From Ga0077527 sp964433345 (GTDB lineage: Bacteria > Pseudomonadota > Gammaproteobacteria > Burkholderiales > SG8-41), in assembly GCA_964433345.1 (NCBI GenBank), contig CAYSQJ010000011.1, positions 1 through 64,000 on the forward strand: a DNA stretch of 64,000 nt. The letters are read 5' to 3'. The notes under the pieces are model-generated. The model did no database searches. It worked only from the letters and a program-made list of their open reading frames with translations, and was not told the origin of the DNA. Shown here in pieces: positions 34,380-42,303 of this stretch (positions are counted from its first letter, which is position 1; each line of letters starts with the position of its first letter). Both the position numbers and the translations under genes were made by a program.

Positions 34380-36422
34380 ATGGCCCAGCACACCCGAACC
34401 CGCGCCGCTTACGACCTGCTGTCGTCGATGCGCTTTGCGATCAGCCTGCTGACCGTTCTGGCCATTGCCTCGGTTGTCGGCACGGTGCTCAAGCAGGCCG
34501 AGCCCTATCCGAATTACATTTCGCAGTTCGGCCCGTTCTGGTTTCCGGTGTTCGAGACGCTGGGGCTTTATGACGTCTACCACGCGGCGTGGTTTCTCGC
34601 GATCCTGGGGTTTCTGGTGCTGTCCACCAGCCTCTGTGTCTACCGCAATGGCCCCGCGATGCTCCGCGAGATGCGCAGCTTCCGCGAGCAGGCTACCGAG
34701 CGTTCGCTGCAGCATGTTCATCACCGTGCGGAATACAGCCTCGCGGCTGCGCCGGAAAGCGTACTGCAGCGCGCAAGCGCCTATCTTGCGGCTCAGGGAT
34801 TCCGCTTCCGCATCATCCCGCGCGGCGGGGACACGCTGATTGCCGCCAAGGCAGGCAGCTACCACCGGACCGGATACCTGCTGACCCATTGCGGCATTGT
34901 CGTGATCTGCGTCGGCGGATTGCTCGACGGAAATATTCCGCTGAAGCTGCGCCAGATCACCGGTCAGCTGGTCCTCGAAACCCGCGACGTGCCGCAAAGC
35001 CAGGTGCCGCCGCAAAGCCGGCTCCCGCCGTCCAACCTGTCTTTCCGCGGCAACGTCAACATTCCGGAAGGTACCAGCGCGAACGTGGTGTTTCAGAACG
35101 TAGCAGACGGTTACCTGGTGCAGGACCTGCCTTTTACGATCGCGCTGAAAAAATTCCACATCGAGCACTACTCGACCGGGCAGCCGCGGGATTTCGCCAG
35201 CGACATCGTGGTCATCGACCACGAGACGGGAGAACGCTACGAGCGCACCATCCGCGTCAACTACCCCTTCATCCATCGCGGCATCGCCATCTACCAGGCG
35301 AGTTTTGCCGACGGCGGCACCCGCATGCAGATGAAGGGCTGGCCCCTGCTGTCGCCAAAAACGGTACCCTTCGACGTTGCCGGAGCAGTCAACCAGTCAA
35401 CCCGCATTACCAGCGGCGACACCGAAATCCGCGTCGAGCTGTCGGATTTCCGGCCATTCAATATCGAGGATCTTGGCGCGAACAACGAGAGTTCGCGCAT
35501 CGAGGTCGCCAGCGTCTCCAAGAAGGTGCTTGCCCAGCTGGGTTCCGGTGCGGCCGACCTTTCGAAGAAGGACCTGCGCAACGTCGGCCCCAGCTTCCAG
35601 TATCGTTTGCGCGATCCCCAGGGGCAGGCCAAGGAGTTCAGCAACTACATGCTGCCCCTGGAGCTGGAAGGCGCCTGGTACCTGATGTCCGGGGTGCGAT
35701 CCACGCCGAACGAAGGATTCCGTTTCCTGCGCCTGCCGCTGGATCCCGACGGCCGTATTGACGGCCACATGCAGCTGCGCGCGGTGCTGCTCGACGAGAA
35801 AGCCTGGCCGGAAATCGGCCGCCGCTTCGCCCGCAACGCGGTCAGCGGCTCGACGGTGCCGGCGGAAATGCGGGCGCGGCTTGCCGAAAGCGCGGAAAAG
35901 GTGTTGCAGCTGTTTGCAGTGCGCGGCTTCGAATCGGTCGGACAGTTCATCGAGAAAGGCATCCCGCAGGCCGAGCAGGAGAAGGCTGCCGATGTTTACG
36001 TGAAAGTGCTGGAAGGCGCGGCGCTGGAAGCCCTGCAGCTCGCGCGCGAGCGGGCCAAGCTGCCGCCCGCACCTTTCGATCCTCGGACCCTGCGCTTTGT
36101 CCGCGATACCCTGACCTCGGTCAGTGACAGTTTCGCTTACGGTGCGCCGGTCTACCTGCAACTGGTCCAGTACGAGGAAGTGAAGGCCTCCGGCCTGCAG
36201 TTGACCCGCGCCCCCGGCCAGAACATCGTTTACGGTGGCTCGCTGATGCTGGTGCTGGGCGTGTTCGCGATGCTCTACATCCGCGAACGGCGGCTGTGGT
36301 TGCTGGTCAAACCGGCGCAAGGCAAGATGCTGCTGGCGATGGCCACCAACCGCCAGACACTGGAAAATGAACGCGAATTCGAACGCCACAAGGCCGCCCT
36401 GGCCGAGGCCGTGAAAGGTTGA
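34380..36422 (+). CDS. resB: Cytochrome c biogenesis protein ResB (Ccs1)
   Basis: A 680-residue membrane protein of the system II cytochrome c synthase. N-terminal membrane helices are at about residues 15-40 (LLSSMRFAISLLTVLAIASVVGTVL) and 62-85 (AAWFLAILGFLVLSTSLCVYR), a third at about 160-180, then a large periplasmic ResB domain with PFIHRGIAIYQASFADGGTRM. The last helix is near residue 620 (YGGSLMLVLGVFAMLYIRERRLWLLV). With CcsA it holds and attaches heme to apocytochromes. ATG at 34380 is preferred over the open frame upstream, which overlaps the terminator. It is followed 2 bases later by ccsA. Confidence 0.96.
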   Translation: MAQHTRTRAAYDLLSSMRFAISLLTVLAIASVVGTVLKQAEPYPNYISQFGPFWFPVFETLGLYDVYHAAWFLAILGFLVLSTSLCVYRNGPAMLREMRSFREQATERSLQHVHHRAEYSLAAAPESVLQRASAYLAAQGFRFRIIPRGGDTLIAAKAGSYHRTGYLLTHCGIVVICVGGLLDGNIPLKLRQITGQLVLETRDVPQSQVPPQSRLPPSNLSFRGNVNIPEGTSANVVFQNVADGYLVQDLPFTIALKKFHIEHYSTGQPRDFASDIVVIDHETGERYERTIRVNYPFIHRGIAIYQASFADGGTRMQMKGWPLLSPKTVPFDVAGAVNQSTRITSGDTEIRVELSDFRPFNIEDLGANNESSRIEVASVSKKVLAQLGSGAADLSKKDLRNVGPSFQYRLRDPQGQAKEFSNYMLPLELEGAWYLMSGVRSTPNEGFRFLRLPLDPDGRIDGHMQLRAVLLDEKAWPEIGRRFARNAVSGSTVPAEMRARLAESAEKVLQLFAVRGFESVGQFIEKGIPQAEQEKAADVYVKVLEGAALEALQLARERAKLPPAPFDPRTLRFVRDTLTSVSDSFAYGAPVYLQLVQYEEVKASGLQLTRAPGQNIVYGGSLMLVLGVFAMLYIRERRLWLLVKPAQGKMLLAMATNRQTLENEREFERHKAALAEAVKG

Positions 36423-36424
36423 TC

Positions 36425-37570
36425 ATGGAACTTGCACAGACCCTGCCGCAACAGCAGTCCCTGCTGCGCCGGCTGTCGTGGTTTGACTGGGCCTATGCCG
36501 TCGCATTGCTCGTCGGCGCCGGCGTGGCGCTCAAGCTGTACGGCGCCTATATGGATGGCTACGAGCAGGCCATTCTCGTCGGCGCAGCCCTCTCGCTCGC
36601 CGGACTTGGCTGGCATTGGAAGGCCGTGCGCGTGCTGATGATCGTGCTGGTGGCCGTCAGCCTGTGGAGCATTTCGCTGTACCAGGGCGACCTTGCCCGT
36701 GCCGAGCAGGTGTTTTTCCTCAAGTACATGATCTCCAGCCAGACCGCGATCATGTGGATGTGTTTTCTCTATGCGATATCCGGCGTGGCGTACTGGGCCG
36801 GCCTGCTGGCCCGCTCCGATGGCCTTGCCCGCGCCGGAACCGGCTTTGTCTGGAGCGCCACGGCGATGGGCTTCATCGGACTGCTGGTGCGCTGGTACGA
36901 GTCCTACCTGATCGGCCCGGATGTCGGTCATATCCCGATCAGCAATCTTTACGAAGTGTTCGTGCTGTTCTGCGTCATCACCGCACTGCTCTACCTGTAT
37001 TACGAGGGACGCTATGCCACACGCCGTCTCGGCGCCTTTGTGCTGCTGATCATCCTCGCCGCGGTCTGGTTCATCCTCTGGTACACCTTCGATCGCGGTG
37101 CGCATGAAATTCAGCCGCTGGTGCCGGCACTGCAGTCGTGGTGGATGAAAATCCACGTGCCCGCCAATTTCGTCGGATATGGCGCGTTTTCGATTGCCGC
37201 GATGGTCGGTATTGCCTATCTGCTGGCCGGCAAGGGTGTGCTCAGCCGCGTGCTGCCCCCGGCCGAGGTGATGGACGACCTGATGTACAAGTGCATCGCC
37301 ATCGGTTTCGTGTTTTTCACCATCGCCACCATCCTCGGCGCGATGTGGGCGGCCGAGGCCTGGGGCGGTTATTGGTCCTGGGATCCTAAGGAAACCTGGG
37401 CGCTGATCGTGTGGCTCAACTATGCCGCCTGGCTGCACATGCGCCTGATCAAGGGTCTGCGCGGGCCGATCCTTGCCTGGTGGGCCATTGTCGGATTGCT
37501 GGTGACGACTTTTGCCTTCATCGGCGTCAACATGTTCCTGTCAGGGCTGCATTCCTACGGCAGCCTGTAG
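36425..37570 (+). CDS. ccsA: Cytochrome c biogenesis protein CcsA (ResC/CcsB)
   Basis: A 381-residue polytopic protein, the heme-handling half of the system II synthase. About eight membrane helices are visible. The tryptophan-rich WWD motif is WGGYWSWDPKETWALIVWLNYAAWLHMRL near residue 320, and conserved histidines for external heme are in KIHVPANFVGYG and the loop after VGHIPISNLYEVFVLF. It starts 2 bases after the resB stop with AAAGGT upstream. An in-frame TTG at 36419 is a less likely start. It is convergent with the next gene, 5 bases away. Confidence 0.96.
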   Translation: MELAQTLPQQQSLLRRLSWFDWAYAVALLVGAGVALKLYGAYMDGYEQAILVGAALSLAGLGWHWKAVRVLMIVLVAVSLWSISLYQGDLARAEQVFFLKYMISSQTAIMWMCFLYAISGVAYWAGLLARSDGLARAGTGFVWSATAMGFIGLLVRWYESYLIGPDVGHIPISNLYEVFVLFCVITALLYLYYEGRYATRRLGAFVLLIILAAVWFILWYTFDRGAHEIQPLVPALQSWWMKIHVPANFVGYGAFSIAAMVGIAYLLAGKGVLSRVLPPAEVMDDLMYKCIAIGFVFFTIATILGAMWAAEAWGGYWSWDPKETWALIVWLNYAAWLHMRLIKGLRGPILAWWAIVGLLVTTFAFIGVNMFLSGLHSYGSL

Positions 37571-37575
37571 CCGCC

Positions 37576-38553
37576 TCAGGGCGCAACGGGGGTCGCGGGC
37601 GGCAACGCCAGCCCGCGTTCGGAAGCAAGCCGGCGCAGGCGGTCGGGATAGTCGGAAATGATGCCGTCGACGCCCCAGTCGATCATGCGCTTGATGTCAG
37701 CCGGGTCGTTGACGGTCCATACCACCACTTTCAGGCCGAGTTGTTGCGCTTCCTGCAGCTGCTCCCGGGTCAACTCGGCGAAATGAGGTGACCACACGGC
37801 GCCACCGGCCGCCTTCACCATCCGCGCCACGGAGCCGCCGTGATTGCTGACATGAAAGCCCGCCGTCCACGGCGACGAAACGTCGCGCGCACGGATGTTG
37901 TCGAGCCAGGCCTGCTGCGCCGTCAGGTAAACGGTTGCGATCCGCGGCGCCTCCCTTTGCACCACTTGCAGCGTGCGCCAGTCGAAGGACTGTATCGTGA
38001 CCCGCGATTCCAGGCCTTCCCGCCGGATCAGCCCGATCAGTGCGCGTGCAAATACCTCCGGTGACGGCGTCAGCCGCGGTTGCTCGGGAGTGATCTTGGT
38101 TTCGATGTTGAAACGCAGCGCCTTGTTGCCCGCCCTGTGTGCGAGTTCAAATACATCCGTGAGCCGTGGAATGCGTGTGCCATCAAGCGGCTGCTGCACC
38201 GGAAATCGCCGCGCATAGGCAGTAAGCGGGCGGATGCGCCCGACATCGTAGGTTTGCAGCTCCTTCCAGGTCAGCGCATGGATGGCGAGATCCCGGCGGG
38301 CAATCCAGGCCTCGTCGGGGCCGCGGGTAATGTCGGGATTGAGGACGGCATCGTGACTGACGACAACCACGCCGTCGCGGGTCACCGCGGTATCCAGCTC
38401 GAGGGTGCTGATGCCGATGGACAGCGCGCGGGCAAAGGCCGGCAGGGTGTTTTCGGGCAGCAGGCCGCGGGCGCCGCGATGCCCCTGCAGATCAAGGCCC
38501 GCCGCGCCCCCTGTGGCCATCAGCAGTGCCGCGGCAAACAGGATCCGGCGCAT
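37576..38553 (-). CDS. Periplasmic glycerophosphodiester phosphodiesterase
   Basis: A 325-residue GDPD-family TIM barrel with a signal peptide (MRRILFAAALLMATGGAAG). The catalytic motif is LQGHRGARGLLPENTLPAFARAL, followed by LELDTAVTRDGVVVVSHDAVLNPDITRG, which contains the metal-binding Glu/Asp and the second catalytic His. The C-terminal VVVWTVNDPADIKRMIDWGVDGIISDYPDRL is also standard. It hydrolyses deacylated phospholipids to glycerol-3-phosphate and an alcohol. It is followed by no obvious terminator and is tail-to-tail with ccsA. Confidence 0.95.
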   Translation of the reverse strand: MRRILFAAALLMATGGAAGLDLQGHRGARGLLPENTLPAFARALSIGISTLELDTAVTRDGVVVVSHDAVLNPDITRGPDEAWIARRDLAIHALTWKELQTYDVGRIRPLTAYARRFPVQQPLDGTRIPRLTDVFELAHRAGNKALRFNIETKITPEQPRLTPSPEVFARALIGLIRREGLESRVTIQSFDWRTLQVVQREAPRIATVYLTAQQAWLDNIRARDVSSPWTAGFHVSNHGGSVARMVKAAGGAVWSPHFAELTREQLQEAQQLGLKVVVWTVNDPADIKRMIDWGVDGIISDYPDRLRRLASERGLALPPATPVAP

Positions 38554-38565
38554 GGGGTCGTCATG

Positions 38566-39276
38566 TCATTCGCCGGCGGCGAGGAAGGAGGTCAGGCGCC
38601 AGCCGGCTTCGCCCTTGCGGAAACAGGCCAGGTGTTCGAGGGGGCTGCGGATGTGTTCCTCGGGGATGAAACCTTCGCGCTCCCCGGCGCGGATCTTCAC
38701 CCATTTCTGCCGGTTGTCGGTGTCGCTGTCAGCGACTTCCCAGTCGATGACGCGCACGATGGAATGGCCGAGGTTCGCAAGAATTTCGACCTCTCCCGAT
38801 GGCCCGGCGCGCAAGGCTGTTTCGCGGGCAGTGATCGCACCGTAACCGTGGGGGTCAACATCCCTGGGCCAGCGCGGCAGCACATAGGGAGCGCACAGGC
38901 TGCGCGGCATTTTTTCATGGCTGTACCAGGCCGTGCCGAGATGCAGCGCACGAGGCAGCTCGCGCCACAGCGGGCTGTCCTCGGCGTCGAAGTCCCATTG
39001 GCGCACGAATTCCACGATACCCGGCGGCTGGTCGATGCCGTTGCGCACGTTGCGCGCGATGATGCCGAGCACGAATTTTTTGTCGCGTGCCTGGAGGGCT
39101 TGCAGCAATTGTTCGCGGAACCGCGTCCATGACGGATCTCCCGCCGCTTCATCGCGCGGCGCAAACACCCCGCCCTGTGATATGGCGGACGGCTTCTTTG
39201 GCTGGGCGTCCGCGGCGATCGCCGGCATTGTCGCCAGCAGCAACATGCAGAGGCTGCGATACAGGGTGTGCATCAT
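38566..39276 (-). CDS. Secreted SH3-like domain protein of unknown function
   Basis: A ~236-residue exported protein. The signal peptide reads MMHTLYRSLCMLLLATMPAIAADAQ. A helical N-terminal domain (about residues 45-110) carries FREQLLQALQARDKKFVLGIIARNVRNGID, and the C-terminal part is a bacterial SH3-like domain (YGAITARETALRAGPSGEVEILANLGHSIVRVIDW ... WVKIRAGEREGFIPEEHIRSP). Two adjacent ATGs (39276, 39273) follow GAGGAAA. Such proteins often bind cell wall material, but no function can be assigned. It ends 12 bases before the phosphodiesterase start. Confidence 0.85.
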   Translation of the reverse strand: MMHTLYRSLCMLLLATMPAIAADAQPKKPSAISQGGVFAPRDEAAGDPSWTRFREQLLQALQARDKKFVLGIIARNVRNGIDQPPGIVEFVRQWDFDAEDSPLWRELPRALHLGTAWYSHEKMPRSLCAPYVLPRWPRDVDPHGYGAITARETALRAGPSGEVEILANLGHSIVRVIDWEVADSDTDNRQKWVKIRAGEREGFIPEEHIRSPLEHLACFRKGEAGWRLTSFLAAGE

Positions 39277-39421
39277 GTTTCCTCGAAACTGCCTTTGCGC
39301 CCGCCGAATTGTCCCTGCGGAAGCTTGGGCGCTGCGGTCATCGAATTCCCGGCGGGGTCGCAGGAAGGGCGCTATCTTAAGCGCCGCCGGAGTGGCGCAC
39401 AACGAGAGGGCGGAGGTGAAT

Positions 39422-40129
39422 TCAGCCGGCCTGCACGCGCAGATGCTCGACTGCGGCATTGCGCGAGTCGATCACCCGCTGGCGTGCGATGCGCTCCGCA
39501 GCGTCGCCGTCTCCGGCGCGTATGGCCTGCAACAGGCTTTGCCAGTTGCGCACAGACTGTTGCCGGCGCTGCGGCGTGGAGAGCCCGAGTCTGGTGTAGC
39601 GCACGGTCTGCACCGCAAGCGAACCGAGGATGGTCTGCAGGCGATGGTTGCCGGCAGCCTGGGTCAGCAGCCGGTTCAGGCGCAGCACAATGTCGATGTA
39701 CTCATCGCCGGGGCCGGGGATGGCTGCGGTCTCGACAAGCCTGTCGATGTCCCGTTCCAGAGCCGGGATCAGTTCGGCGCGGTGTGGTCCTTCGGCGATC
39801 AAGCGATCGCGAAGACCGTTGAGCATGGCCCGGATGTCGAAAATTTCATTGACCTCTTCGATGCTGGGATTGGTGACCTGCGCGCCACGCCGCGGCAGGA
39901 TCATGACCAATCCGTCTTTTTCCAGCAGCCGCAGCGCTTCGCGTACCGGTCCGCGGCTGACCTCGAATTCTTCGGCAACGCTCTGTTCCATGATGCGCTG
40001 GCCCGGGCTGTAGGCCCCGGAGACAATGCGTTCGGACAGCCGGGCAGCGATCTGCTCGGGCAGAGACTGTGTCAGCGGCGCTGACTGGCGCAGCTGCGGG
40101 AACATTTCTGCAGCAGGGTTGGCGGACAT
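39422..40129 (-). CDS. GntR-family (FCD) transcriptional regulator
   Basis: A 235-residue regulator with an N-terminal winged helix-turn-helix (QIAARLSERIVSGAYSPGQRIMEQSVAEEFEVSRGPVREALRLLEKDGLVMILPRRGAQV) and a C-terminal all-helical FCD ligand domain (NEIFDIRAMLNGLRDRLIAEG ... AIRAGDGDAAERIARQRVIDSRNAAVEHL). FCD regulators usually sense small organic acids. ATG at 40129 gives the normal N-terminus, and an upstream extension is rejected. The gene is divergent from the carboxylase cluster, and the intergenic operator suggests it represses both itself and the cluster. Confidence 0.95.
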   Translation of the reverse strand: MSANPAAEMFPQLRQSAPLTQSLPEQIAARLSERIVSGAYSPGQRIMEQSVAEEFEVSRGPVREALRLLEKDGLVMILPRRGAQVTNPSIEEVNEIFDIRAMLNGLRDRLIAEGPHRAELIPALERDIDRLVETAAIPGPGDEYIDIVLRLNRLLTQAAGNHRLQTILGSLAVQTVRYTRLGLSTPQRRQQSVRNWQSLLQAIRAGDGDAAERIARQRVIDSRNAAVEHLRVQAG

Positions 40130-40181
40130 GGCGGACCGATCTGTGGAATGGGGGAACGAGCAAGGCTTATGCAATATGGAC

Positions 40182-40248
40182 ACAATAGTCCGCACTTGTA
40201 TTATTGTCAACAATCTTCTTGACAACAATATGTCGCCGAGCATAGCAT
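40182..40248. promoter_or_regulatory. Divergent promoters and candidate GntR operator
   Basis: A 12-bp inverted repeat, TATTATTGTCAA (40199-40210) and TTGACAACAATA (40219-40230), has one mismatch and an 8-base spacer. Each arm holds a perfect -35 TTGACA. The minus-strand one pairs after 17 bases with TATTGT (40182-40187) toward the regulator. The plus-strand one (40219-40224) pairs after 18 bases with TAGCAT (40243-40248) toward the carboxylase cluster. Binding there would block both promoters. Confidence 0.6.
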
Positions 40249-40287
40249 TCCACTCGCGACTTTTCCCTATTTTCGAGGAGTTCCACC

Positions 40288-40509
40288 ATGGCCCGCATCG
40301 AAGTCAAATCCGAAATCACCGGCACCGTCTGGCAGCTCAAGGCCAAGCCGGGCGACAAAGTTGAGGGTGGCGATACCTTGATCGTGATCGAGTCCATGAA
40401 AATGGAAATCCCGGTAATTACCGAGGACGGCGGGACCGTTGCCGAAATCCTGGTCAAGGAAAAAGATCCCGTATCCGAGGGTCAGGTAGTTGCCATTATC
40501 GAAGAGTGA
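40288..40509 (+). CDS. Stand-alone biotin carboxyl carrier protein
   Basis: A 73-residue biotinyl/lipoyl-domain protein without the Pro/Ala linker or N-terminal part of AccB. The biotin site is Lys38 in VIESMKMEIPV; ESMKM replaces the more usual EAMKM. The rest is the eight-strand hammerhead (GTVWQLKAKPGDKVEGGDTL ... DGGTVAEILVKEKDPVSEGQVVAII). It carries CO2 between the biotin carboxylase (43928-45277) and the carboxyltransferases encoded next to it. GAGGAG lies 7 bases before the ATG. It is the first gene of the cluster. Confidence 0.95.
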   Translation: MARIEVKSEITGTVWQLKAKPGDKVEGGDTLIVIESMKMEIPVITEDGGTVAEILVKEKDPVSEGQVVAIIEE

Positions 40510-40574
40510 GCGCCCGCCATTTCGATGGTGCGAGCACACACTTCGATATAAATAATTGTTTTTAAAGTTAATTA

Positions 40575-42143
40575 ATGATCTGGCAAGCCGAACTCGAGGA
40601 GCTGCAGCGGCGCCGCAGGCTGGCGGAGGCCTGTGGCGGGCCCGAGGCAGTGTCGAAGCATCATGCCCACGGCAAGCTGACGGTACGCGAGCGTATTGCC
40701 GCACTGACCGATTCCGGCTCGTTTCGCGAGGTCGGCAAACTGGCGGGACGCGGGCAATATGATGCGGCCGGCAATCTGATCGGCTTTGAGCCTGCGCCTT
40801 ATGTGATGGGCCTGGCCCGGATCGATGGCCGGCCAGTGGCCATCGGCGGAGAGGACTACACCATCCGTGCCGGCACCGGTTTCGGCAGCGATCGCCGCAA
40901 GGGTGGGCAGGGCGGTTTTGTCGAAGACCTGGCCTTCGAATACCGCATTCCGCTGATCAACCTGATCGACGGCACCGGGGGTACGGTCAACACCGCCAAG
41001 CGCAAGGGCTATACCGTGGTGCCCGGTTACGGGCAGGACGGCATCGAGCGCTCGGTGGAACTGATGGGGCAGGTGCCGGTGGTTTCCGCGGTCCTGGGAA
41101 CCACCGCCGGAGGTCCCTCGATGCGCGCGATCCTCGCCCACTGGTCGATCATGGTCAAAGGCAGCGGGCAGATCTTCGCGGCGGGTCCCCCGGTGGTGGA
41201 GCGGGCCTTCGGCGAGAAGCTGCACAAGGACGAACTTGGCGGCACCAAGGTGGCCGTCGACACCGCCGGCACCATAGACAACGTCGCCGAGAGCGAAGAC
41301 GACTGTTTCGAACAGATCCGCCGCTTCCTGTCGTACATGCCGCAGAACGTCTGGGAGCTGCCGCCGGTGGTCAACAGCGGCGACCCGGTGGACCGCTGCG
41401 AGGACGCGCTGGCCAGCATCGTGCCGCGATCGAACCGCCAGGCCTACAACATGAAAAAGCTGGTTGGCATGATTGTCGACCGTGATTCCTTCTTTGAAAT
41501 CCAGCCGACCTTCGGCAAGGCCGTGATCACGGCGCTGGCGCGGATGAACGGCAAGGTCGTCGGCATCATTGCCAGCAACCCGATGGTCGGCGGCATCATG
41601 GATTACAAGGCGGCGCGCAAGCAGGGCCATTTCGCCGAGCTCTGCGACATGTTCAACATCCCGATCATCCTCTTCGCCGACATTCCGGGACTGATGGTGG
41701 GGCGCGATTCGGAAGCCGACGCGATCCTGCGCGAGGGCGTGCGCACCCGCTACATCCTCGGCAATGTGAAAGTGCCGATGTTCACAGTGATCGTGCGCAA
41801 GTGCTATGGCGTCGCCGGAGGCGGCTTCATTGATCGCGCCGGTCTCAACTTCAAGATTGCCTGGCCGTCAGGCGAATGGGGTTCCCTGCCGGTCGAAGGC
41901 GGGGTGAAGGCGGCGTACCGCCGCGAGATCGAGAGCGCACCCGATCCCGCCGCGCGCGAGCGCGAGATCGAGGCCGAACTGAAGCAGCTGGCCTCCCCCT
42001 TCCGCACCGCCGAGGCCTTTGCCATTGAAGACCTGATCGACCCGCGCGAGACGCGTCCCTATCTCTGCCAGTTCATCGACGCACTGCAGGGACGGCTCGC
42101 CAGCCAGCTCGGACCGAAGTGGCGCGCCGGCGTGCGGCCATAA
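40575..42143 (+). CDS. Acyl-CoA carboxylase carboxyltransferase subunit (PccB-like), first copy
   Basis: A 522-residue protein with N- and C-terminal crotonase-like carboxyltransferase domains. Motifs include HGKLTVRERIAALTDSGSF, FGSDRRKGGQGGFVEDLA, LGTTAGGPSMRAILAHWSIMVKG and AAGPPVVERAFGEKLHKDELGG in the N-half, and GIIASNPMVGGIMDYKAARK, DIPGLMVGRDSEADAILREG and CYGVAGGGF in the C-half. It would move carboxyl from biotin to an acyl-CoA. The substrate is not readable. The AT-rich sequence before the ATG contains no Shine-Dalgarno. A second paralogue follows at 42304. Confidence 0.93.
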   Translation: MIWQAELEELQRRRRLAEACGGPEAVSKHHAHGKLTVRERIAALTDSGSFREVGKLAGRGQYDAAGNLIGFEPAPYVMGLARIDGRPVAIGGEDYTIRAGTGFGSDRRKGGQGGFVEDLAFEYRIPLINLIDGTGGTVNTAKRKGYTVVPGYGQDGIERSVELMGQVPVVSAVLGTTAGGPSMRAILAHWSIMVKGSGQIFAAGPPVVERAFGEKLHKDELGGTKVAVDTAGTIDNVAESEDDCFEQIRRFLSYMPQNVWELPPVVNSGDPVDRCEDALASIVPRSNRQAYNMKKLVGMIVDRDSFFEIQPTFGKAVITALARMNGKVVGIIASNPMVGGIMDYKAARKQGHFAELCDMFNIPIILFADIPGLMVGRDSEADAILREGVRTRYILGNVKVPMFTVIVRKCYGVAGGGFIDRAGLNFKIAWPSGEWGSLPVEGGVKAAYRREIESAPDPAAREREIEAELKQLASPFRTAEAFAIEDLIDPRETRPYLCQFIDALQGRLASQLGPKWRAGVRP

Positions 42144-42162
42144 AGACGGAAAAGCAAAAAGC

Positions 42163-42267
42163 AGCCACAGAGAACACAGAGGACACAGAGAACTGCAAAA
42201 GCGCCATGGCAAGCCGGCAGCGATATACCGGTGTTTTGCCTCTGTGATCTCTGTGTCCTCTGTGGCT
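42163..42267. repeat. Inverted repeat of CACAGAG units between the two carboxyltransferase genes
   Basis: The left arm (42163-42190) and right arm (42240-42267) are 28-base inverted copies with three mismatches. Each is built of three ~9-base units ending CACAGAG (AACACAGAG, GACACAGAG). The 49-base loop contains GCGCCATGGC. Arrays of this kind are seen between genes in many bacterial genomes. The transcript would form a long stem-loop that could lower read-through or shield 3' ends. Confidence 0.8.
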
Positions 42268-42303
42268 AAAGTTTTTGACCTTGATTTGATTCGAAGGCAC
42301 AAC

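Noticed and set aside
42163..42267. Repeated CACAGAG units as a CRISPR-like array
   Set aside because: Units are about 9 bases, contiguous without spacers, and form one inverted pair; no cas genes are present.
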